Assembly: GCF_001691565.1 (NCBI RefSeq)
Contig: NZ_MAYO01000003.1
Location: 1,054,001 to 1,118,000, forward strand
Direction of reading: 5' to 3'
DNA length: 64,000 nucleotides
Source: Microbacterium oleivorans
Lineage (GTDB): Bacteria; Actinomycetota; Actinomycetes; Actinomycetales; Microbacteriaceae
The position numbers were made by a program, and so were the translations under genes. Below, in pieces: positions 26,484-34,847 of the stretch (position 1 is its first letter; each line of letters starts with the position of its first letter). Below the pieces are notes generated by a model. That model was not told the origin of the DNA. It was given only the letters and a program-made list of their open reading frames with translations, and made no database searches.

Positions 26484-27614
26484 ATGGCCGATTCCGCCCG
26501 TGACGACGAGCAGCCGCAGCGACTCGGCCCCATCGCCGGATACCCGGACTGGCCCGCCTTCCTCGAGCGCGAGCCGGTGCGGCAGAGCGGTCCTGAGATC
26601 CGCCGCGTCCTGGCTTCGGTGCTCGGCGTCCGCCACGCCGCGGCGAGCGGCATCCGGGTCGACCGGGAGTGGCGCACGGACGGCGTGCACGGCCGCGAGC
26701 TCTCGTGGCAGCTCCCCTACGGCCCCCGCACCCGCGCCTGGGTGCTGCGCCCCGACGACGACCGTCGCGGCCTCCCCGGGCTGCTCGGCCTGCACTGTCA
26801 CGGCGGCGTCCGTTCGGTCGGCGCGGAGCAGCTGCTCGAGACGGACCAGGCGCCGCACCCGTCGGCATCCCGTCTGCGCGACAGCGTCTACGGCGGCCTC
26901 GCTCCCGCGAACGACCTGGCGCGCGACGGCTTCGTCGTCCTCGCGCACGACACATTCTCGTGGGGCAGCCGGGCCTTCGACCTGTCGCACCCGACTCCGC
27001 GCCTGTCTGGACTGATCGCGGCGCGCGAAGCGCTGTGGCGCGAGGAGGGCGTGACCCCGACCGAGGCGGAGCGGTTCGATGTCGTCTCGTCGCTGCACGA
27101 GGACTCCCTCGCCAAGGCGGCGGGCATGCTCGGCACCTCGCTCGCGGGCGCCGTGATGACCGAGGACATCGCCGCCCTCGACGTGCTCGCCGGCCTCGAT
27201 GAGGTGGATGCCGACCGTCTCGGCACGTTCGGACTCTCAGGCGGCGGCGGACGCGCCGTGCTGTTGCGGGCGCTGGACGACCGCGTCCGGGCGACCGTGG
27301 TGACGTGCATGATGGCGACGTTCGCCTCGCTCGTGCCGCGCGAGCTCGACACCCACTCGTGGCTGCTCAACAGCCCCGGGATCCGGGCGGCGGGGGACCT
27401 GCCCGAGATCGCGGCATCCGCTGCCCCGCGCGAACTGCTGGTGCAGTACGGGACGCAGGACCCGCTGTTCCCGATCGAGGGCATGCGGGACGCGGATCGT
27501 GCGCTGGCCGGGACGCCGGGCTACCGCGGGACGTTCTTCGACGACGGTCATGTCTCGAGTCCCAGGATGCAGGACGAGGCGCGGACATTCTTGGCTGCGA
27601 CGCTCGCGGCGTGA
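26484..27614 (+). CDS. Alpha/beta hydrolase, acetyl-xylan-esterase or dienelactone-hydrolase-like
   Basis: 376 residues. Visible are an oxyanion-type segment LLGLHCHGGVRS, the nucleophile elbow FGLSGGGGRA with Ser near residue 252, a late QYGTQDPLFP with the acid Asp, and DDGHVS with the catalytic His. There is no signal peptide. This cytoplasmic esterase probably removes acetyl or other acyl groups from imported pectin or xylan oligosaccharides. ATG at 26484 is chosen because GACGAGGAG precedes it; an upstream start would overlap the promoter. Transcribed away from the permeases and toward the leader ORF and binding protein. Confidence 0.87.
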   Translation: MADSARDDEQPQRLGPIAGYPDWPAFLEREPVRQSGPEIRRVLASVLGVRHAAASGIRVDREWRTDGVHGRELSWQLPYGPRTRAWVLRPDDDRRGLPGLLGLHCHGGVRSVGAEQLLETDQAPHPSASRLRDSVYGGLAPANDLARDGFVVLAHDTFSWGSRAFDLSHPTPRLSGLIAAREALWREEGVTPTEAERFDVVSSLHEDSLAKAAGMLGTSLAGAVMTEDIAALDVLAGLDEVDADRLGTFGLSGGGGRAVLLRALDDRVRATVVTCMMATFASLVPRELDTHSWLLNSPGIRAAGDLPEIAASAAPRELLVQYGTQDPLFPIEGMRDADRALAGTPGYRGTFFDDGHVSSPRMQDEARTFLAATLAA

Positions 27615-27636
27615 CCCAAGCGAGATACAGCGGTCG

Positions 27637-27720
27637 TTGACAAGGTCGCGGCTCCGGCGCTACCGTCCGTCAGTAAGCGTTTTCTCAGTGGTGAGGGAAC
27701 GCGCGAGAAAACGTTTGATC
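27637..27720 (+). promoter_or_regulatory. Promoter with two operators before leader ORF and third binding protein
   Basis: TTGACA (27637-27642), an 18-base spacer and TACCGT (27661-27666) are followed by GTAAGCGTTTTCT (core of 27672-27687) and GAGAAAACGTTTGATC (27705-27720). The two downstream half-related palindromes lie where a repressor could form a roadblock or loop. Confidence 0.7.
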
Positions 27721-27734
27721 CGCGAAGGAGCGGC

Positions 27735-27854
27735 ATGACCTCGATCACCTCCGGCCCGACCCGACTCGAACGCACGGCCGCCGGTCGATCGACACTCCGC
27801 TCTGCCCGGATCATCCCTGTCCTGCTGCGCGCCTTCCGCCGCCGCACCGTCTGA
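27735..27854 (+). CDS. 39-residue leader ORF ahead of the binding-protein gene
   Basis: ATG at 27735 has GAAGGAG with a 4-5 base gap, one of the best ribosome binding sites in the window. It encodes a 39-residue basic peptide (starts MTSITSGPTRLERTAAG, ends LLRAFRRRTV) with many Arg and Ser/Thr residues and no signal peptide. The stop TGA is 10 bp before the ATG of the lipoprotein gene at 27865, whose own SD (GAGAGGAA) begins right at that stop. It sits between the promoter/operators and the main gene, so it may be a translated leader that couples or tunes expression. No function is claimed; it could be an unselected short frame with a chance SD. Confidence 0.55.
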   Translation: MTSITSGPTRLERTAAGRSTLRSARIIPVLLRAFRRRTV

Positions 27855-27864
27855 GAGGAACCCC

Positions 27865-29148
27865 ATGAAGAACCGACGCCTCCTCGCCTTCGCCGCTGCC
27901 GGCGTGGCGCTGGCCGTCACGCTGACCGGTTGCGGCGGTGGATCCGGAGCCGGAAACGGCGACGAGCAGATCACCCTCCGCTTCGCCTGGTGGGGCAGCG
28001 ACGAACTGAACGCCATCAAGGCCGAGCAGATCAAGCTGTTCGAAAAGGCGAACCCGAACATCAAGGTCGAGGGCGAGCCCAGCGAGTACAACGGCTACTA
28101 CGACAAGCTCGCCACGCAGGTCGCCGGTGGCGGCGCCCCGGACGCGCTGCAGATCACGTACGACGCCCTGCCGCTCTACAAGAGCAAGAACGCGATCGCC
28201 GACATCACGGGCGACATCGATCAGTCGAAGTTCCAGGCGGGTTCGCTCGACGCCGGCATCATCGACGGCAAGCTCTACGCTCTGCCGACCGGTGTCGGCT
28301 CGCGCGGCATCATCGTCAACCCCGCTGTGTTCGAGAAGGCGGGCGTAGCGATCCCCGACGACACCTCCTGGACGTGGGACGACTACATCGAGATCGCCAA
28401 GGAGATCTCCGACAAGGCCGGTGACGGCACCTACGGCTCGTCCGCCATCTCGAACGACCAGTCGCTCATGGCGTTCGCACGCCAAAACGGCGAGGACCTC
28501 TACACCGCGGACGGCAAGTTCGGCGTCAGCGAGGCCACGGCCGAGAAGTTCTTCGAGTTCTCGAAGGATCTGCAGGACTCCGGCGGCTCGCCCGACGCGT
28601 CGACCGCTGCTGAGGACGCGTCGGCGTCGCTCGAGCAGAGCCTGATGGGTCAGGGCAAGGTCGGCATGACGTTCGCACCGCTGAACTTCATCGGCATCTA
28701 CGCGGGCGCCGCGGGCCAGGAGCTGAAGATCCTGAACGTCCCCGGTGACAGTGCCGGCAAGGTGGGTCTCGTCATCCAACCGACCGTGCAGTACGCGGTG
28801 TACTCGAAGTCGAAGTACCCGAAGGAGGCGGCCAAGCTGATCGACTTCCTGCTGAACAGCGAGCAGGCCGGTCCGCTCAACAAGCTGACCCTCGGCATCC
28901 CCGCCGACCCGACCGTGCTCGAAGCCATCACGCCCGATCTGACCGACTCCGAGAATGAGCAGGTGGCCTTCATCGACCGCCTGTCGAAGGCCGGTGGCAC
29001 GCCGCAGAACCCGATCGCGCTGCCGACCTCGCAGCTCGGCCCGATCATCACGAAGCTGCTCGACGACGTCACGTTCGACAAGACGACCCCCGCGGATGCC
29101 GCGAAGGAGCTCGTCTCGCAGGTCGAGACGGCACTCGCCGCGAGCTGA
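27865..29148 (+). CDS. Sugar ABC transporter substrate-binding lipoprotein
   Basis: 427 residues. The signal peptide ends in LTGC with Cys23 as the lipidated residue, followed by a Gly-rich linker. The family 1 binding fold starts ITLRFAWWGSDELNA. It is the likely partner of the permeases encoded on the opposite strand at 24516-26358, since no other free binding protein is nearby. ATG at 27865 follows GAGAGGAACCCC. A strong hairpin just after the stop probably ends or reduces transcription into the acetylesterase gene, keeping the binding protein in excess. Confidence 0.94.
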   Translation: MKNRRLLAFAAAGVALAVTLTGCGGGSGAGNGDEQITLRFAWWGSDELNAIKAEQIKLFEKANPNIKVEGEPSEYNGYYDKLATQVAGGGAPDALQITYDALPLYKSKNAIADITGDIDQSKFQAGSLDAGIIDGKLYALPTGVGSRGIIVNPAVFEKAGVAIPDDTSWTWDDYIEIAKEISDKAGDGTYGSSAISNDQSLMAFARQNGEDLYTADGKFGVSEATAEKFFEFSKDLQDSGGSPDASTAAEDASASLEQSLMGQGKVGMTFAPLNFIGIYAGAAGQELKILNVPGDSAGKVGLVIQPTVQYAVYSKSKYPKEAAKLIDFLLNSEQAGPLNKLTLGIPADPTVLEAITPDLTDSENEQVAFIDRLSKAGGTPQNPIALPTSQLGPIITKLLDDVTFDKTTPADAAKELVSQVETALAAS

Positions 29149-29154
29149 TCGACG

Positions 29155-29188
29155 GATGCGGCGGTCGGGATGTCCCGGCCGCCGCATC
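29155..29188 (+). terminator. Strong hairpin after the third binding protein
   Basis: GATGCGGCGGTCGGGA (29155-29170) and TCCCGGCCGCCGCATC (29173-29188) form a 16-bp stem with one G-T pair and a 2-base loop, 6 bases past the stop. It may be a full or partial terminator ahead of the acetylesterase gene. Confidence 0.75.
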
Positions 29189-29217
29189 GCCATGTGCGGG
29201 ATGAAAGAGGGATGCCG

Positions 29218-29892
29218 ATGACCTACCACCTGGCAGGAGACTCGACCGTCGCGCCGATGAAGGCGGGTGAGGAGCCCATGGCCGGCTGGGGCGAATGCCT
29301 CGACGAGTTCGTCTCGGAGGAGGTGCGCAATCACGCGTTCGGTGGGGCGACGACAGAGTCGTTCCTCGCGAGCGGGGCGTGGGATGCGCTGCTGACCGAT
29401 GTCGTCCCTGGCGACACCGTCGTCATCCAATTCGGGCACAACGACCAGAAGCAGCCGGAGTCGCTCGCCTCGCGCGGCGGCTACACCGATCGGCTGCATC
29501 GGATGGTCTCCGAGGTCCGCGCTCGCGGGGCCCGACCGGTACTCTGCACGTCGTGCGAGCGGCGCTGGTTCGACGGGGATCGCGTGACGCCGACGCACGG
29601 CGACTATCCGAACGCGGTCCGCGACCTCGCTGCCGCCGACGGCGTCGACCTCATCGACCTCACGGCGTTCACGACCTGGCTCTACGAGGACCTCGGGGAT
29701 GAGGCATCCGCTCGTCTGCTCTCGCACTACGCGCCGGGCGAGACCGCGGCCTGGCCGGACGGTCTGATCGACGACACGCACTTCCGCGTCGACGGGGCAC
29801 GACGCATCGCACGGTTCGTAGCGCAATGCCTGCGTGCGATCGAGCGACGCGACGGGGATGAACCCGCGAAGGGGTCGACCTTCACGGCGTGA
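29218..29892 (+). CDS. SGNH-type rhamnogalacturonan acetylesterase-like hydrolase
   Basis: 224 residues. The SGNH blocks are complete: GDST (Ser9), NHAFGGATTESF (Gly), IQFGHND (Asn), and DDTHFRVDGA (Asp and His). This pattern and length match rhamnogalacturonan acetylesterases (YesT/YesY type). No signal peptide, so it deacetylates imported rhamnogalacturonan oligosaccharides in the cytoplasm. The frame offers ATG at 29212 and 29218; AAAGAGGG touches the first but has normal spacing to the second, so 29218 is chosen. It follows the binding-protein gene after a hairpin. Confidence 0.9.
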   Translation: MTYHLAGDSTVAPMKAGEEPMAGWGECLDEFVSEEVRNHAFGGATTESFLASGAWDALLTDVVPGDTVVIQFGHNDQKQPESLASRGGYTDRLHRMVSEVRARGARPVLCTSCERRWFDGDRVTPTHGDYPNAVRDLAAADGVDLIDLTAFTTWLYEDLGDEASARLLSHYAPGETAAWPDGLIDDTHFRVDGARRIARFVAQCLRAIERRDGDEPAKGSTFTA

Positions 29893-29943
29893 CCAGCATG
29901 GCCCTATGGTGACAGCATCATCCACATCCCGGAGGAAACCCTG

Positions 29944-30168
29944 ATGCGCACCATGGTCGGCACCGCCCTGATCCTCGTGGGCCTCGCGCTCGTCGTACTC
30001 GCGCAGGTGAACCTCTCCGCCCAGATGGACCGCGTCGACCGCGAGGGCACCGCGGGCAACCTCTTCGCGCTCGACGTCTTCTGGCTCGGCCTCGCCGGCG
30101 TCGTCGCTGTCGTCTTCGGCGTCGCAGCGCTCATGGCGCGCGGGCGCGCAGCTGCCTCGACGGCCTGA
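29944..30168 (+). CDS. Small two-helix membrane protein of unknown function
   Basis: 74 residues with two hydrophobic helices (residues 4-22, ending QVNLSAQMDR, and about 44-66). ATG at 29944 has an excellent CGGAGGAAA ribosome binding site, and TATGGT (29905-29910) is a possible -10 box, so it is probably real and separately transcribed. No recognised family. It lies between the acetylesterase and a palindromic element that could end both convergent transcripts. Confidence 0.7.
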   Translation: MRTMVGTALILVGLALVVLAQVNLSAQMDRVDREGTAGNLFALDVFWLGLAGVVAVVFGVAALMARGRAAASTA

Positions 30169-30180
30169 CGTCGTCGGCGC

Positions 30181-30256
30181 CGGATTCGGAGATGTGTCTC
30201 GGATTCGGATGGCCGGGCCGGTTCTGATCCGAGCTCGACGCACGTGTCCGAATCCG
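30181..30256. terminator. Nested palindrome between convergent genes
   Basis: Outer arms CGGATTCGGAGATGTG (30181-30196) and CACGTGTCCGAATCCG (30241-30256), with an inner CTCGGAT/ATCCGAG pair (30199-30205 and 30227-30233). It lies between convergent genes and may end both transcripts; its nested shape resembles the 80-bp repeat but the sequence differs. Confidence 0.55.
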
Positions 30257-30318
30257 CGGCGCGACGCCCACTCCGCGCGCCCGCGCCGCGCACGGCACTT
30301 CGCGCCCCGAACGCAGCC

Positions 30319-31356
30319 TCAGCCGAACGCGCGCGCCACCGGCCGCCGCACCCCGGCGAACTCCACCGTCGGCCACGCCGGATCCACCGTCAGCACCTCG
30401 ATGCCCGACTCCGTGACGAGCACGGTGTCCTCGACCTTCGCGCCGGGCGCGCTCGGGTTCCATGCGAACGCGTGGTTCGACACGACGGCATCCGTCGTCA
30501 GGGTCGTCGCGCGGGGGTCGCGTCCGGCGTACCCGGTCGGTCCGCCCTGGTGGTGCTTCGTCCACTCGTCCGCATCGAACCCGGATGCCGCGTATCCGGC
30601 GGTCCCGGCCGCGAAAACGTCGTTCAACCGGGCACCTGGACGGGTCGCGGCGAAGAACGCCGCCTCGACCTCGAGGATGCGCGCATCGTCGACCCCCGCC
30701 TCGCCGACCCAGCGGGTCGCGTTCGCGATGAGCCCGTGACGCCGGCCGCACACGACGAGCATGGCGCGGCGCCCGAGCACGCCGACGGTGGGGAGCGGAT
30801 GCCGGTGGGGCAGCCGCTCCTCCCCCGCGACGAGGATCACGAGCGGGTCGATTCCCCGCGCGGCGAGTCCTGACGCGAGCTCGGCGGCGGCGGCGCGTTC
30901 CGTCGACGACGCACTCAGCCCGGTGGCGACCGCCGTCAGCACCTCCGCCGTCTCTCGCCCCAGATCCCGGTAACGATCGGCCTCCGCGGGCAGGAGCGAC
31001 GCCCGCGCCGCGCGCAACGCCGGAGCGACCTCGGCCTCCGTCATCCCCGACCCGGCCGCTTCGAGCACGGGCTGGTGCCACGGCACACGGACCACTCGGT
31101 CGGCATCTTCCGGCAGCAGTTCCTCCGCGATGAGACGGTCCGCCTCGTTCGCGCTCACGAACAGGGTGTCACCGTCGTCGTCGATGCGCACGGCGAGGAC
31201 CGGCGGGCCGGCGAGGGACACGTGCGTGCGGGCGCCCTCGAGGTACCAGGCGAGCGCTTCGTGCGACGAGACCACGAGCGGGCGACCACCGGCATCCCGC
31301 CGCACACCAGCCATCCGCTCACGTTTCGCGGCGCGGTCAGCAGCAGATCCGGACAT
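30319..31356 (-). CDS. M24 metallopeptidase-like protein (Xaa-Pro aminopeptidase fold)
   Basis: 345 residues. The N-terminal part (about 1-120) resembles a creatinase-type domain; the C-terminal pita-bread-like part contains TKHHQGGPTGYAGRDP, VSNHAFAWNPSAPGAKVEDT and VTESGIEVLT, typical of M24 proteins. In such context these proteins occur in carbohydrate clusters and may not be peptidases. ATG at 31356 is divergent from the LacI gene at 31446 with an operator between them. Substrate unknown. Confidence 0.8.
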   Translation of the reverse strand: MSGSAADRAAKRERMAGVRRDAGGRPLVVSSHEALAWYLEGARTHVSLAGPPVLAVRIDDDGDTLFVSANEADRLIAEELLPEDADRVVRVPWHQPVLEAAGSGMTEAEVAPALRAARASLLPAEADRYRDLGRETAEVLTAVATGLSASSTERAAAAELASGLAARGIDPLVILVAGEERLPHRHPLPTVGVLGRRAMLVVCGRRHGLIANATRWVGEAGVDDARILEVEAAFFAATRPGARLNDVFAAGTAGYAASGFDADEWTKHHQGGPTGYAGRDPRATTLTTDAVVSNHAFAWNPSAPGAKVEDTVLVTESGIEVLTVDPAWPTVEFAGVRRPVARAFG

Positions 31357-31370
31357 CGTCGTCTCCCGTC

Positions 31371-31384
31371 ATAAAACGTTTCCT
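31371..31384. promoter_or_regulatory. LacI-type operator between M24 and LacI genes
   Basis: ATAAAACGTTTCCT with an AAACGTTT core lies 15 bp upstream of the M24 start and 62 bp upstream of the LacI start. Suggests autoregulation and shared control. Confidence 0.6.
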
Positions 31385-31445
31385 CGCATAGTATGGCCAG
31401 ACTGGCGCACGCACGGCGCACGCCGGAAGGCGCGAAGGGGAGCCG

Positions 31446-32438
31446 ATGGCAGGGCAGAAGCAGACCACGATCACCGACGTGGCCAAGCACGCCGGCGTCT
31501 CGCTGGCAACCGTCTCCCGCGTGATGAACGGCAATGCGACCGTCGATCCGGCTCTCGCCGAACGGGTCCGCGCCTCAGCCGCAGAGCTCGGCTACTCCGC
31601 GAACCCGCTCGCCCGCAGCCTCGTCCTCGGCAAGACCCAGACGATCTCGGTCGTCGTCCCCGACCTCTCGAACCCGACGTTCCAGGGCATGCTCCGCGGC
31701 CTCAGTCGCGCCGCCGTTGCCGACGGCTACCACGTGCTCGTCGCCGACTCCGATGAGCACGAGGACCAGGAGCGCCTGCTCGCCCTCGAGTCCCGCCGCC
31801 GCTCCGACGGCCTCGTGCTCTGCGCTCCCCGCATGTCGGATGCCGCCCTCGCCGAGGTCCTCGCCGAGGTGGCGCCCGTCGTGCTCGTCAACCGCGCCGG
31901 CGACGCCCCCAGTGTCGCGGCCGACTACCGCACCCCGCTCCGCGAGGTCATCGACCACCTCTACGGTCTCGGCCACCGCCGCATCGCCTACCTCGCCGGC
32001 GCCAAGCGCAGCGCGTCGAACGCGCAGCGCCTCGCCGCGCTCGACGACGCGCGGGCCACCCTCGACGGCTGCGAGATCGTCGAAATCCCGGCGGGCGTCG
32101 ACTTCGCGGCCGGCGCAGGCTCTCTGGACGCCGTGCTCGACTCGGGCGCGACCGCCGTCCTGGCCTTCAACGACCTGTCCGCGATGGGCCTGCTCAGCGC
32201 CGCGACCGAGCGCGGCCTGTCGGTGCCGGGCGACCTCTCGATCGCGGGCTTCGACGACATCCCGTTCGCGCGCTACACCTCCCCCGCGCTGACGACCGCC
32301 GCCGTGCCGACAGCTGAGCTCGGCGCCCTCGCGTGGCGAGCACTCCGCGCCCTGCTGCAGGGCGAGTCGCCCGACGCGACGCACACCGTCGTCCCTGAGG
32401 TCATCCTCCGCGGAACGACTGCCGCGCCTGCTCGCTGA
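31446..32438 (+). CDS. LacI-family transcriptional regulator
   Basis: 330 residues. The helix-turn-helix lies at about residues 8-30 (TITDVAKHAGVSLATVSRVM). The effector domain has VVPDLSNPTFQGMLRGL, a dimer/ligand segment, and FDDIPFARYTSPALTT near the end. GAAGGGGAGCC precedes ATG at 31446. By position it is the best candidate to bind the AAACGTTT-core sites at 31371, 32512 and 27705. It probably controls the uronate-type operon that starts at 32572, with a sugar acid as effector (inference). Confidence 0.94.
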   Translation: MAGQKQTTITDVAKHAGVSLATVSRVMNGNATVDPALAERVRASAAELGYSANPLARSLVLGKTQTISVVVPDLSNPTFQGMLRGLSRAAVADGYHVLVADSDEHEDQERLLALESRRRSDGLVLCAPRMSDAALAEVLAEVAPVVLVNRAGDAPSVAADYRTPLREVIDHLYGLGHRRIAYLAGAKRSASNAQRLAALDDARATLDGCEIVEIPAGVDFAAGAGSLDAVLDSGATAVLAFNDLSAMGLLSAATERGLSVPGDLSIAGFDDIPFARYTSPALTTAAVPTAELGALAWRALRALLQGESPDATHTVVPEVILRGTTAAPAR

Positions 32439-32504
32439 ACTGGGCGCCTGAAACGATCCACAGGGCGCCGAGAACATTCCTCGCAGTCCTGTCGATATCC
32501 GTGC

Positions 32505-32529
32505 TACCGTCTGAGAAAACGTTTCCTGA
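32505..32529 (+). promoter_or_regulatory. -10 box and operator of the uronate operon
   Basis: TACCGT (32505-32510) is followed directly by TGAGAAAACGTTTCCTGA (32512-32529), an AAACGTTT-core palindrome at the expected start of transcription. The -35 box is not clear. Confidence 0.65.
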
Positions 32530-32571
32530 GCCTATTTCCCGGCTCGGAGGAGTCCGGCACGAAGGAGAGCC

Positions 32572-33918
32572 ATGACCACCCGGTACGCCCTCGTCGGCGC
32601 AGGCCACCGCGCACAGATGTACGTGGACGCCATCGCCGACGACTACCGCGACCGCGCCGACCTCGTCGCGATCTGCGAGCCGAATCCGACCCGCGCGCAG
32701 TTCTACGTTGACCGCCTCGCCGGCCACGGCCTCGCCGCTCCGAGCACCTGGCAGCCCGACCAGCTCGAGGAGATGATCCGCGCCGAGCGCATCGAGCGGG
32801 TCATCGTGACGGCGCGCGACGACCTGCACGCCGAGCTGATCGTCCGATCGATGGATGCCGGGGCCGACGTCGTCGTCGAGAAGCCCCTCACCATCGACGC
32901 GGCCAGCGCCGCCGCGATCGAGGCGGCCGCTGAGCGCACCGGACGGTCCGTCGTCCTGACGTTCAACTACCGCTACGCGCCGCGCAACACCGCCCTTCGC
33001 CAGGTCATCGCCGAGGGACGCATCGGTCGCGTCACCTCCATCGATTTCTCCTGGATGCTCGACACCCAGCACGGCGCGGACTACTTCCGCCGCTGGCACC
33101 GCGAGAAGGAGCACTCCGGCGGCCTTCTCGTCCACAAGTCCAGCCACCACTTCGACCTCGTCAACTGGTGGATCGGGCAGCGCCCGCGCCGTGTCTTCGC
33201 CTCGGGGGCCCTGCGCTTCTACGGCGCCGAGAACGCCGCCGCCCGCGGCCTCGGCGACCGCCCCGACCGCGGCACGCACGACGGCGAGCGCGATCCGTTC
33301 GAGCTCGACCTGCGCGGCGACGAGCGCCTGCGCGCTCTGTACCTCGACGCCGAGCAGCACGACGGCTACGTCCGCGACCGAGACGTGTTCGGCCCGGGCA
33401 TCACGATCGAGGACAACCTCGCCCTCGTCGTCGACTACTCGGAGGGGGCGACCCTGTCGTACTCCCTGAACGCGCACGCCCCCTGGGAGGGGTACCGCGT
33501 CGCGATCAACGGCACCGAGGGCCGCGCCGAGCTCGAGGTCGTCGAGCGGGGCGCCGTCCTCGTCGGCGACGGACTCCACCCGGTCGTCGACCCCAGTGCA
33601 GTGCAGGATGCCGAGACGTCGAGCCTCCGCCCCATGGGCGAGCGCCTGCTCGTGCAGCGGCACTGGGAGGAAGCCGTCGAGGTCCCGATCGTCTCGGGCG
33701 AATCCGCCCACGGCGGCGGCGACGCCCTGCTCCTGGCCGACGTCTTCGCCGGCCCCGTGGACGACCCGCTGGGGCGCCCAGCCGACTGGACCGACGGCGT
33801 CCGTTCGATCGCCGTCGGCATCGCCGGCAACCGCTCGCTCGAGACGGGCCTGCCCGTGCAGGTCGCCGACCTCGGCGTCGCGATCCTCCGCGATCCTGCA
33901 GCCGGACACACCTCATGA
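32572..33918 (+). CDS. Gfo/Idh/MocA-family oxidoreductase
   Basis: 448 residues, longer than usual. The Rossmann start is YALVGAGHRAQMYVDAI (residues 5-21), and the VVEKPLT signature lies at about 101-107. The substrate domain includes NYRYAPRNTALRQVI and HKSSHHFDLVNWW, with an insert rich in Asp/Arg at about 230-275. First gene of a six-gene operon whose members overlap by 4 bp each. It probably performs the first NAD(P)-dependent oxidation of a uronate or sugar before the aldarate-type steps. GAAGGAGAGCC precedes ATG at 32572. Confidence 0.92.
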   Translation: MTTRYALVGAGHRAQMYVDAIADDYRDRADLVAICEPNPTRAQFYVDRLAGHGLAAPSTWQPDQLEEMIRAERIERVIVTARDDLHAELIVRSMDAGADVVVEKPLTIDAASAAAIEAAAERTGRSVVLTFNYRYAPRNTALRQVIAEGRIGRVTSIDFSWMLDTQHGADYFRRWHREKEHSGGLLVHKSSHHFDLVNWWIGQRPRRVFASGALRFYGAENAAARGLGDRPDRGTHDGERDPFELDLRGDERLRALYLDAEQHDGYVRDRDVFGPGITIEDNLALVVDYSEGATLSYSLNAHAPWEGYRVAINGTEGRAELEVVERGAVLVGDGLHPVVDPSAVQDAETSSLRPMGERLLVQRHWEEAVEVPIVSGESAHGGGDALLLADVFAGPVDDPLGRPADWTDGVRSIAVGIAGNRSLETGLPVQVADLGVAILRDPAAGHTS

Positions 33919-34847
33919 GCCGCGTCGTCGTCACCGGCGGCTCCGGCAGGCTCGGCCGCAATCTCGTCGCCGGCCTCGCGGCCCGCGGGCACGAGGTCGT
34001 CTCGCTCGACCGCGCCCCCTCCGACGACCTGGACATCGACGGGGTCGAGCAGATCTCGATCGACCTGCTCGACGCTGAGGCGACCCGGAGTGTGCTCTCC
34101 CGAGCGAAGGCCGACTCGCTCGTCCACCTCGCCGCGATCGCCGTGCCGTTCAGCGCCCCCGAGGACATCATCATGCGCACGAACACGGGACTCGCGGTCT
34201 CCGTCCTCGGCGGAGCGGTGGATGCCGGCATCGGACGCATCGTCGCGGCATCCAGCCCCACCGTGCTCGGTTACGGCAACCCGTCGGGCTGGCTGCCCGA
34301 CTCCCTGCCGCTCGACGAGGAGACCCCGGCGCGGCCGTGGAACGCCTATGCACTGTCGAAGCTCATGATCGAGCAGACCGTGTCGATGCTGCACCGCCGC
34401 ACCGGCGACGACGTCCGCTACGCGACGTTCCGCCCCTGCTACGTCATCGCGCCCGAGGAGTGGGCGGGCGCCCCGACCCAGCAGGGCCACACGGTCGCCG
34501 AGCGCATCGCCGATCCGGCGCTGTCGGCTCCAGCGCTGTTCAACTACGTCGACGCCCGAGACGTCGCGTCGTTCACCGACCTGCTGCTGGCGGCGCTCCC
34601 CGACATCCCGAACGCCGAGGTGTTCTTCGTCGGCGCCGACGACGCGCTGGCCGATGCTCCCCTGGCTGAGCTCCTGCCCCGTTTCGTCCCCGGAACCGAC
34701 GACCTCGCTCGCGCACTCACCGGAACCTCCCCCGCGTTCTCGAACGCGAAGGCCGCGCGCGTCCTCGGCTGGCGACCGCAACACTCTTGGCGCGGCGAGC
34801 TCGCCGCAGCGTCGTCCACCCTCGATCGAAAGGACGTGCCGGTATGA
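33915..34847 (+). CDS. NAD-dependent epimerase/dehydratase (extended SDR), possible uronate dehydrogenase role
   Basis: 310 residues. The nucleotide motif TGGSGRLG lies at residues 7-14, HLAA near 71, and the YxxxK pair at Tyr145 and Lys149. The family covers sugar epimerases, reductases and uronate dehydrogenases. In this operon, with KdgD, an enolase-superfamily dehydratase and a semialdehyde dehydrogenase, a uronate or aldonate dehydrogenase role is plausible but not shown by sequence. ATG at 33915 overlaps the previous stop (ATGA). Confidence 0.88.
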   Translation: MSRVVVTGGSGRLGRNLVAGLAARGHEVVSLDRAPSDDLDIDGVEQISIDLLDAEATRSVLSRAKADSLVHLAAIAVPFSAPEDIIMRTNTGLAVSVLGGAVDAGIGRIVAASSPTVLGYGNPSGWLPDSLPLDEETPARPWNAYALSKLMIEQTVSMLHRRTGDDVRYATFRPCYVIAPEEWAGAPTQQGHTVAERIADPALSAPALFNYVDARDVASFTDLLLAALPDIPNAEVFFVGADDALADAPLAELLPRFVPGTDDLARALTGTSPAFSNAKAARVLGWRPQHSWRGELAAASSTLDRKDVPV

